A stretch of 27,889 nucleotides of DNA from JBKEDH01 sp047975295 (lineage in GTDB: Bacteria; Bacteroidota; Bacteroidia; Flavobacteriales; Flavobacteriaceae), in the NCBI GenBank assembly GCA_047975295.1, contig JBKEDH010000084.1, forward strand, positions 1 through 27,889. The letters run 5' to 3'. Positions 22,084 through 27,889 of this stretch are shown in pieces (position 1 is the stretch's first letter; each line of letters opens with the position of its first letter). The position numbers were made by a program, and so were the translations under genes. The notes beneath the pieces were generated by a model that did not search any database, had not been told where the DNA came from, and saw nothing but the letters and a program-made list of their open reading frames with translations.

Positions 22084-24492
22084 TTATAAATTTTCATTCT
22101 CAAGATGGTTCTCTAAAGCGATTAAATCCGGGATTAGAACCTGTCGGGCCTTACTGCCTTCAAAAGATCCAACAACACCGGCGGCTTCCAATTGGTCTAT
22201 TAATCGTCCTGCGCGGTTATAGCCCAATTTTAATTTTCGTTGTAATAGCGAAGCCGATCCTTGTTGCGCCGTTACGATTACTATGGCGGCATCTTTAAAT
22301 AGAGCATCTCTTTCCGATATATCTATATCAATACTTGTGCCACTTTCTTCGCCTACATATTCCGGTAATTGATAGGCCTCTGGATAGGCTTTTTGCGAAC
22401 CTATAAATTCGGTTATTTCCTCTACTTCGGGCGTATCTACAAAAGCACACTGGATACGTATTAAATCGTTACCTTGTGTGTAGAGCATATCGCCACGACC
22501 AATAAGTTGGTCGGCTCCGGCACCATCTAAAATGGTTCTAGAATCGATTTTAGATGTTACCCTAAAGGCAATACGCGCTGGAAAGTTTGCCTTAATAATA
22601 CCAGTAATAACGTTTACCGATGGCCGTTGAGTGGCAATGATTAAGTGAACCCCAATGGCTCGTGCCAATTGTGCTAAACGTGCTATTGGAGTTTCGACTT
22701 CCTTTCCTGCCGTCATGATTAAATCGGCAAACTCATCGACAACCAAAACAATGTATGGTAAAAATTGATGGCCGTCGTTGGGATTTAATTTACGGGCTTT
22801 AAATTTGGCATTGTATTCGCTAATGTTTCGGCACATAGCATTTTTTAGTAGCTCGTAACGGTTATCCATTTCGATACACAACGAGTTTAAGGTGTTTATA
22901 ACCTTGGTATTGTCGGTAATAATGGCATCTTCGCTGTCGGGTAGTTTGGCCAAATAATGACGTTCGATTTTATTGAATAGGGTAAGCTCTACTTTTTTAG
23001 GATCGACCAGCACAAATTTAACTTCGGCAGGATGTTTTTTGTATAGCAAGGAGGTAAGTACGGCATTAAGCCCGACCGATTTACCTTGTCCTGTTGCACC
23101 GGCCATAAGTAAGTGCGGCATTTTGGCTAAATCGACAACAAAGGTTTCGTTGCTAATGGTTTTGCCCAGTGCAATAGGAAGTTGCATATCGGATTCCTGA
23201 AATTTTTTGGAAGCAATTACCGAACGCATGGATACGATGGTCGATTTTTTGTTTGGTACTTCGATACCAATAGTACCTTTTCCTGGTATTGGAGCAATTA
23301 TACGAATGCCCAATGCCGAGAGTGATAAGGCAATGTCGTCTTCGAGGTTTTTTATTTTTGAAATACGGATACCGGCTTCGGGAACAATTTCGTAAAGGGT
23401 AACCGTAGGCCCTATGGTGGCCTTTATACTGGCAATGCCTATGTTGTAGTTTTTTAAGGTTTCGACAATTCGATTTTTGTTTTCTTCAAGTTCTTCTTGA
23501 TTGATGGTAATGCCTTCGGTATTGTACTTTTTTAAAAGATCTAATTGTGGAAACTGATATTTTGACAGCTCCAGGGTCGGGTCGAATTGCCCGAAATCTT
23601 CAACCAATTTATTGGCAATATTGTCTTCGGTCGATGTTTCTTCGGCTACTTCTTTAACTTCAATTTTAATATCGTTTAAGGCCTCATCGTCGTCGTCTTG
23701 TTTTGTGGCAATATTAACTTCTAATGGCGTTGTACTTATATTGGGCTTGCTTTCTGTATAAGGATTTTGGATTTCTATACCGGTATCTTCGTTTGTTTGT
23801 TTAATGTCTAAAGCGGTTTTAAATGCTTCGGCCTCGTCGGTAAGACTATTGTCTATGGGGACTATTAGGTTTTCTTTATCGTCTTCAAATTCGGCTTTTA
23901 TATTTTTTTTTGCCGACTTGAACAAGTTGGTTATACTTTCAAAAGTGACCTTAAAACGAATGGCCAGATATGTAATTAGTCCAAACAACAGTAACAGTAA
24001 AGTACCTATTTTTCCTATATAAGTCTGTAAAAAGGAATTGATTTCGAAGCCAACGGTACCGCCAAGATTATCGTTTTCGTTTTGGAAAAAACCAAAAAGT
24101 ACGGAAAGCCATATAATTAAATAGGTTCCCCAAAACCACTGTTTGCGCAATTTTGTTTTGTTGCGGTTGGTTAAAACGTAAATGCCTGATAAAATGATGA
24201 GTCCGGCAAAAATAAAGGATGCCACACCAAAACCACGATGTATAAATAAATCGCTAAGCCAAGCACCGGTCTTGTTTAACCAGTTGTTACTTTCTATTTC
24301 CCTTGTTGTAAAATTGGAAAGTGTACTTTGGTCTGCTTCTCCCGTAAAAAAGAACGAAACAAACGCCATGAGCAGAACGATGCCAAAAAGAACCAAAAAA
24401 CTACCAAATACAAGTCTTTGCTGACTGGATAGTTTTGTGTTTGGTGCCTTGAATTTGGGGGTCGATTTCGTATTGCTTTTTTTCTTCGCCAT
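22084..24492 (-). CDS. ftsK: FtsK/SpoIIIE DNA translocase
   Basis: An 802-residue division and chromosome-segregation motor. Four to five N-terminal membrane helices (about 25-180) are followed by an acidic linker (about 195-305), shorter than that of E. coli FtsK. The alpha domain (DLLKKYNTEGITINQEELEENK) and the RecA-like beta domain follow, with Walker A GATGQGKS (Lys471) and the Walker B-type run IVLVVDEFADLIM. The ending is typical: IDSRTILDGAGADQLIGRGDMLY and the C-terminal winged-helix gamma domain LLQRKLKLGYNRAGRLIDQLEAAG, which reads polar KOPS-like sites. It forms one operon with dgkA upstream (41-base gap) and lolA downstream; an internal TATTTTTG at 24512-24519 may give ftsK its own promoter. 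Confidence 0.95.
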   Translation of the reverse strand: MAKKKSNTKSTPKFKAPNTKLSSQQRLVFGSFLVLFGIVLLMAFVSFFFTGEADQSTLSNFTTREIESNNWLNKTGAWLSDLFIHRGFGVASFIFAGLIILSGIYVLTNRNKTKLRKQWFWGTYLIIWLSVLFGFFQNENDNLGGTVGFEINSFLQTYIGKIGTLLLLLFGLITYLAIRFKVTFESITNLFKSAKKNIKAEFEDDKENLIVPIDNSLTDEAEAFKTALDIKQTNEDTGIEIQNPYTESKPNISTTPLEVNIATKQDDDDEALNDIKIEVKEVAEETSTEDNIANKLVEDFGQFDPTLELSKYQFPQLDLLKKYNTEGITINQEELEENKNRIVETLKNYNIGIASIKATIGPTVTLYEIVPEAGIRISKIKNLEDDIALSLSALGIRIIAPIPGKGTIGIEVPNKKSTIVSMRSVIASKKFQESDMQLPIALGKTISNETFVVDLAKMPHLLMAGATGQGKSVGLNAVLTSLLYKKHPAEVKFVLVDPKKVELTLFNKIERHYLAKLPDSEDAIITDNTKVINTLNSLCIEMDNRYELLKNAMCRNISEYNAKFKARKLNPNDGHQFLPYIVLVVDEFADLIMTAGKEVETPIARLAQLARAIGVHLIIATQRPSVNVITGIIKANFPARIAFRVTSKIDSRTILDGAGADQLIGRGDMLYTQGNDLIRIQCAFVDTPEVEEITEFIGSQKAYPEAYQLPEYVGEESGTSIDIDISERDALFKDAAIVIVTAQQGSASLLQRKLKLGYNRAGRLIDQLEAAGVVGSFEGSKARQVLIPDLIALENHLENENL

Positions 24493-24533
24493 TATGCGTT
24501 TTTAATTGGAACAAAAATACAAATTACTAACGT

Positions 24534-24926
24534 TTATCCTAACGTTTGTAGTATTTTAAAAATCTTGGGAATATAAATGATTAATCCAATTATAATAGCA
24601 AAAATTGCGGCAATAAATACGGCACCGGCGGCTATATCTTTTATCTTTCCTATTTTTTTGTGGTGTTCGGGGTGTATAAAATCGGCAATTTCTTCTATGG
24701 TGGTGTTAATGCCCTCTATACCTAAAACTAAGGCAATGGCCAAAATCTGGAACATCCATTCGGTTGCCGATATGTTAAAAAAGAATCCTGCAATGGTAAC
24801 CAATATAGCTATGGAAAACTGAACTTTTATGCTCGATTCGGTTTTAATAAGCAGTAAAGCACCTTTAAAGGCGTACCCCACACTTTTTATGCGGTTTCTG
24901 GCAAAGGATTCTTTTTTGTGCCGCAT
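24534..24926 (-). CDS. dgkA: DgkA-family diacylglycerol/undecaprenol kinase
   Basis: A 130-residue integral membrane kinase of the DgkA family. Three helices are visible (about 36-56, 60-82 and 101-123). The family signature is present: EGINTTIEEIADFIHPEHHKKIGKIKDIAAGAVFIAA, with catalytic Glu and the KD-AGAV motif. In Gram-negatives DgkA recycles diacylglycerol; many Bacteroidota members may instead phosphorylate undecaprenol. Sequence alone does not decide between these. The start lies four bases after the tpx stop, and it precedes ftsK by 41 bases, so it is in the middle of the operon. Confidence 0.88.
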   Translation of the reverse strand: MRHKKESFARNRIKSVGYAFKGALLLIKTESSIKVQFSIAILVTIAGFFFNISATEWMFQILAIALVLGIEGINTTIEEIADFIHPEHHKKIGKIKDIAAGAVFIAAIFAIIIGLIIYIPKIFKILQTLG

Positions 24927-24930
24927 ATTT

Positions 24931-25434
24931 TTAAGCGTATAATGCGTTTAAAGCGGCTTTGTAGTTGGGTTCATCGACTGTTTCGGTAACTTGTTCGGTG
25001 TAAATAATATGGCCTTCTTCGTTTAAAACCACCACGCTGCGCGACAGTAAACCTTCTAATGGGCCGTTTGTAAAGGTAATACCGTAATCTTTGCCAAAAC
25101 TACCGGTTTTAAAATCGGATAACGGAATAACATTTTCTAAACCCTCTGCACCGCAAAAGCGTGCTAGTGCAAATGGTAGGTCTTTAGAAATACACAGTAC
25201 TTTAGTGTTTTCCAATTCTCCGGCCTCTTTGTTAAATTGCCTTACCGATTGTGCACAGGTTCCTGTATCGACACTAGGAAAAATATTTAAGACTACCTTG
25301 TTCCCTTTAAAATCGTTTAGTGTTTTTGTAGATAAGTCGGTTGCCGTTAGAGCAAATTCTTTTGCTTGAGATCCTACTTTTGGCAATTCGCCAAGTGTGT
25401 TTATTTTGTCGCCATGTAATGTTACTGTTGCCAT
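24931..25434 (-). CDS. tpx: Thiol peroxidase Tpx
   Basis: A 167-residue peroxiredoxin. The peroxidatic Cys60 lies in FPSVDTGTCAQSVRQF and the resolving Cys94 in FALARFCGAEGLENV, the same pair spacing as E. coli Tpx (Cys61/Cys95). The N-terminal TLHGDKINTLGELPKVG and the end SVVVLNEEGHIIYTEQVTE match the family. It reduces organic and hydrogen peroxides using thioredoxin and acts in the cytoplasm (or periplasm in some species; no signal peptide here). It is the first gene of the tpx-dgkA-ftsK-lolA-lptG-ribBA operon, with a TAnnTTTG promoter just upstream. Confidence 0.95.
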   Translation of the reverse strand: MATVTLHGDKINTLGELPKVGSQAKEFALTATDLSTKTLNDFKGNKVVLNIFPSVDTGTCAQSVRQFNKEAGELENTKVLCISKDLPFALARFCGAEGLENVIPLSDFKTGSFGKDYGITFTNGPLEGLLSRSVVVLNEEGHIIYTEQVTETVDEPNYKAALNALYA

Positions 25435-25479
25435 TTTTATTGTTTTTTTAGAATTTTAGATAAGAAGTTTAAGTCCCTT

Positions 25480-25487
25480 CAAAAATA
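25480..25487 (-). promoter_or_regulatory. Predicted -7 element of the tpx operon
   Basis: On the minus strand this reads TATTTTTG, 46 bases before the tpx ATG. It overlaps an inverted repeat TTCAAA (25478-25483) / TTTGAA (25497-25502) with a 13-base spacer, which might be an operator. The gap to the histidine kinase gene is only 139 bases. Confidence 0.4.
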
Positions 25488-25573
25488 ATACAATTCTTTG
25501 AAAAGGAGTAGTTGTTTATTCGACTTTTGTTAGAAGCGTGGTTTTTAGGGGTGGAATAAATGCGTTTTTAAAA

Positions 25574-26404
25574 CTAATCGTAATCAAAATTATGTAAGGG
25601 GTAAACCAGTATTAATTGTACGCCTTTGTTGGGTTTGGATTCTAAGTTGATGGTTGCATTTATTAATTTTGCCCTACTTTTCATATTGATCAATCCAGAA
25701 CCTTTTTCGGTTTTTGCCATATCAAATCCAATACCATCATCTTTTAAGGTGATGGTTAAATGTTTGTCTTGATAATGTAATATTACATCCAAATGTTTGG
25801 CTTTGGAATATTTTACCGAGTTTGACATGAACTCTTGGATAATCCTAAAAATAATTATTTCATGTTTTTTGTTTGTAAAGTCAAGTTTATCGCCTTCGAT
25901 GTGAAGTTTTGCCGATAAAAGTACCATTTTATTAAGTCTGTTCAGTTCGTTGGTAACGGCGGTCTCTAAGCCAGTATTTAAAAGAACCTCTCTGTTTAAG
26001 GTTTTCGATAATTGTCTTACCTCGGTTAAGCTTTTTTTCAGAGCTTCGTCCACATCTTTAAATTTAGTTTGTTCGTCACCGGGCATTTGCATTTTTAAAA
26101 TGCTGAGTTGCATGTTGGCAAACGATAAAAGTTGTCCTACGTTATCGTGCAGTTCCCAACTTATATTTTTTAGTGTTTGCTCTTGGGTTTCGGTCTGGGC
26201 TTGGGTTATTTCGGCATCGAAAGCCTGTTTTTGCTCTATTTTATCGATAAGCAATTTATTTTTGCGTTTTAAAAATACCACAAAGAATGCTACAACCAAA
26301 GCGGTTACAACAAATAGTACTACCACCATGTAGAGCAACAGGTAACGCTCTGGTGCCGAACTAAAGGTTTTACTTTCTTGTATTATACTAAAAAGAAGTT
26401 CCAT
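25574..26404 (-). CDS. Sensor histidine kinase (HisKA_3/NarX-like), no response regulator nearby
   Basis: A 276-residue membrane kinase. One helix (about 21-45) anchors it with almost no extracellular sensor. A coiled coil (about 50-78) leads to the dimerisation/phosphoacceptor region with His86 in NISWELHDNVGQLLSFANMQLSILK, typical of the HisKA_3 class. The ATPase domain (about 165-276) has the N-box EFMSNSVKYSKAK, G1 DDGIGFDMA and G2 GSGLINMKSRA. Such kinases usually pair with NarL/LuxR-type response regulators, but none is in this window. It starts four bases after the multi-pass membrane protein gene, so that protein may provide the missing sensor domain. Confidence 0.9.
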   Translation of the reverse strand: MELLFSIIQESKTFSSAPERYLLLYMVVVLFVVTALVVAFFVVFLKRKNKLLIDKIEQKQAFDAEITQAQTETQEQTLKNISWELHDNVGQLLSFANMQLSILKMQMPGDEQTKFKDVDEALKKSLTEVRQLSKTLNREVLLNTGLETAVTNELNRLNKMVLLSAKLHIEGDKLDFTNKKHEIIIFRIIQEFMSNSVKYSKAKHLDVILHYQDKHLTITLKDDGIGFDMAKTEKGSGLINMKSRAKLINATINLESKPNKGVQLILVYPLHNFDYD

Positions 26405-26408
26405 AGCA

Positions 26409-27137
26409 TTAATTATTATCGGTTTCTGGTTTGCAAAAAATCAAGGCAAAGGTAAAGGTTAAATACATGGATATATTGGAAAACAAGTAGATAAACTGTC
26501 TTAAATGGATGTAGTCCCAATCCCGTTTGTAAACTCCTACTTGGTAAGTTAGGTAGTTATCGTAAAATACTATGGGCGTAATAATAAGCCACCACATAAA
26601 TATAGCTGCTGTAATATAAAAATTCAAAGATTTGTAAAATGTTAGTATTTTATCGCTTCGTAAAATTTCGATAAAATAAAATAAGGTGCATGTAAAAACA
26701 ATTATGGTTCCCAATACACTTATTACAGGAAAAAAACTAGTGAAAAAATCCTGCCAATTAATAGCGATATAAACAACTGAAAATAATAGAAAACCAATTG
26801 CCAAAAATTTAATTGGGTTTTTAAAGTCTTTAGTATTTAAAATATTGTAATAGTAGAAAGAAAAAAATAAAATGGCTCCTATTTTCCAATAAAGAGTTGA
26901 CCACCAATAGTTTTTTTCAAAAAGAGTTCCTTTAAGAAAATTTAAGGCGCCTCCTTTCCTAATTAGTATGGTGTAGCCTCCTAAAAAATCGCATAGGGCA
27001 AGACAAACCAAAAACCAGATAAAGTATGTGGTTGCGGTGTTTCTGTATTTTTTTAACAAAAACACACCTACCAAAGCCGCCAACATTTCGACCAGATGTG
27101 TTAATAAAATGTAATGCTCGGTTATAAATTTATACAT
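26409..27137 (-). CDS. Multi-pass membrane protein paired with the histidine kinase
   Basis: A 242-residue polytopic membrane protein with about seven helices (roughly 8-30, 38-56, 84-102, 110-128, 136-158, 172-193 and 215-235). It is rich in Tyr, Phe and Trp, ends in a short polar tail (CKPETDNN), and has no catalytic motif that I can see. The conserved-looking loop YQVGVYKRDWDYIHLRQFIYLF precedes the last helix. I do not recognise a characterised family; I know similar proteins only as hypothetical genes beside sensor kinases in flavobacteria. Four bases separate it from the kinase gene, so the two are co-expressed, and a role as the signal-detecting membrane module is a reasonable inference. 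Confidence 0.7.
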   Translation of the reverse strand: MYKFITEHYILLTHLVEMLAALVGVFLLKKYRNTATTYFIWFLVCLALCDFLGGYTILIRKGGALNFLKGTLFEKNYWWSTLYWKIGAILFFSFYYYNILNTKDFKNPIKFLAIGFLLFSVVYIAINWQDFFTSFFPVISVLGTIIVFTCTLFYFIEILRSDKILTFYKSLNFYITAAIFMWWLIITPIVFYDNYLTYQVGVYKRDWDYIHLRQFIYLFSNISMYLTFTFALIFCKPETDNN

Positions 27138-27163
27138 GGATAAAACTGTAGGGCTTCACTATG

Positions 27164-27308
27164 GATTCCATCTTGACTTTTTCAATTGGCTAAAAACACC
27201 CATTTTTTATCTTTTTTTATTCTGTAGTTCTGTTATGCAATTCAAAAAAGCGTTTAATTGGACAAATCTTCTAATTTTCGCTTCAACCAAAAAAGTTAAG
27301 ATGGGTTC
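27164..27308 (-). repeat. Repeat family copy D (145 bp, variant ends)
   Basis: The interior (CAATTGGCTAAAA, TCTGTTATGCAATTCAAAAAAG, CTTCTAATTTTCGCTTCAA) follows copy C in the same orientation. The terminal repeats differ from the family type but still match each other: GATTCCATCTTGACTTTTT at the left and, on the other strand, GAACCCATCTTAACTTTTT at the right. It lies in the 190-base gap between two minus-strand genes. Confidence 0.75.
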
Positions 27309-27327
27309 TATGTATAAATAGTGTAAT

Positions 27328-27840
27328 TTACCGCGGATAACCTCCTTGTCCACCAGTACCATCATTAAGAGGAGGGGTGGGGATATCTTCATCTTCTGGA
27401 TCGAAAACCATATTGGGAATACCTGCTTTCGAGGTATTTTTTGTTCCGGTTGGTACCATAAACATAGTGGTTAATCCGCTTTGGGATTTGGGTGTACTTT
27501 CGCCGTAAACCCCAAGATATACCCGTAATCCGGTCATGTTATAACCAAGTGTTTTGGATGCTTTTTTAGCATGGGTAATATAATCTTCTACATCCTTTAA
27601 GTTCCAGTAAACAGAGCGGTTATCTTCTTTTTTTCCTTGTTGCTGAACTATCGAATCTGCTGTTTTTTTTCTGGTTACGGTCCAGTTTTCGTTTAATGCC
27701 TTGGCCTGTTCAATGGAAATAACGCCCTTGGGCTTTTCTGTAGTAAGTGTATCGGGTTTTTTACATTTGGTTGAAGTAAAATAATAAGTTGCTACGGCTC
27801 CAATAGCAATACCGAGTAAAAGAAATACAATTTTTTTCAT
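27328..27840 (-). CDS. Small membrane-anchored protein of unknown function
   Basis: A 170-residue protein with an N-terminal helix (MKKIVFLLLGIAIGAVATYYF) that serves as an anchor or signal; the nearby Cys at about 26 follows no clear lipobox. The body contains PKGVISIEQAKALNENWT, DNRSVYWNLKDVEDYITHAKKASKTLGYNMTGLRVYLGVYGE and TTMFMVPTG. It ends in a disordered Pro/Gly tail (PTPPLNDGTGGQGGYPR). I recognise this as a recurring flavobacterial hypothetical family, but know no function. It lies upstream of the membrane protein/kinase pair, separated by repeat copy D, which may have split a former operon. Confidence 0.65.
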   Translation of the reverse strand: MKKIVFLLLGIAIGAVATYYFTSTKCKKPDTLTTEKPKGVISIEQAKALNENWTVTRKKTADSIVQQQGKKEDNRSVYWNLKDVEDYITHAKKASKTLGYNMTGLRVYLGVYGESTPKSQSGLTTMFMVPTGTKNTSKAGIPNMVFDPEDEDIPTPPLNDGTGGQGGYPR

Positions 27841-27889
27841 CTGTTAGTGTTTGTTGATATATAGAATACTTAGTTGACAAAATGGTTGG

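Noticed and set aside
25950..26333. 127-codon frame opposite the histidine kinase
   Set aside because: Ser/Cys/Thr-rich shadow over the phosphoacceptor region of a convincing kinase gene.
1..27889. CRISPR arrays, tRNA, rRNA, transposase or phage genes
   Set aside because: I saw no regularly spaced repeats, no cloverleaf or rRNA-like sequence, and no open frame resembling a transposase, integrase or phage structural protein.

Overview
The window looks like chromosomal DNA from a marine-type member of the Flavobacteriaceae (Bacteroidota). This rests on four things: the low-GC coding style, weak or absent Shine-Dalgarno sequences, repeated matches to the Bacteroidota -7 promoter element TAnnTTTG, and family-typical genes. 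Those genes include a fused CcoN-CcoO oxidase subunit, a mono-haem CcoP, a RibBA with a cysteine-less second domain, and a 3' block tpx-dgkA-ftsK-lolA-lptG-ribBA.

Layout. Positions 1-833 hold the 3' end of an unrecognised gene, a possible frameshifted lipoprotein relic and repeat-rich non-coding DNA. A TonB-receptor-like barrel gene (834-2555) follows. Next comes the main system, about 9.7 kb for building a cbb3-type high-oxygen-affinity cytochrome oxidase: a Crp/Fnr-type regulator (2681-3358, minus) diverges from ccoI-ccoS-ccoNO-ccoQ-ccoP-ccoG-(small ORF)-ccoH-TauE/SafE-like gene (3461-12337, plus). Two related TGA-N6-TCA palindromes lie about 36 bases before TAnnTTTG elements ahead of ccoI and ccoS, so the neighbouring regulator probably controls both promoters. 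Between ccoG and ccoH is a compact nested-stem element that may be a structured RNA, followed by a 40-codon ORF.

Positions 12363-14184 carry a HEAT-like protein of unknown function, a haem-binding-domain protein and a DNA-alkylation-repair-like protein. After a 667-base gene-free stretch comes a large outer-membrane protein with thrombospondin type 3 repeats and an OmpA domain (14852-17023), ending in a clear intrinsic terminator. A HAD phosphatase/phosphomutase follows. Then, all on the minus strand, there is an envelope/division/redox operon (tpx, dgkA, ftsK, lolA, lptG, ribBA). The window ends with a two-gene unit of a multi-pass membrane protein plus an orphan histidine kinase, and a small membrane-anchored protein of unknown function.

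The most notable structure not explained by genes is a dispersed repeat family of about 145-160 bp with 19-bp terminal inverted repeats (GAACTCGTTTAAACTTTTT). Three near-full copies, one 48-bp deletion derivative and one decayed end lie in intergenic gaps between 13.4 and 27.4 kb. No transposase is present. The family behaves like a MITE-type non-autonomous element or a mobile hairpin. One copy has altered both ends in a matching way, which points to selection or replication through the paired form.
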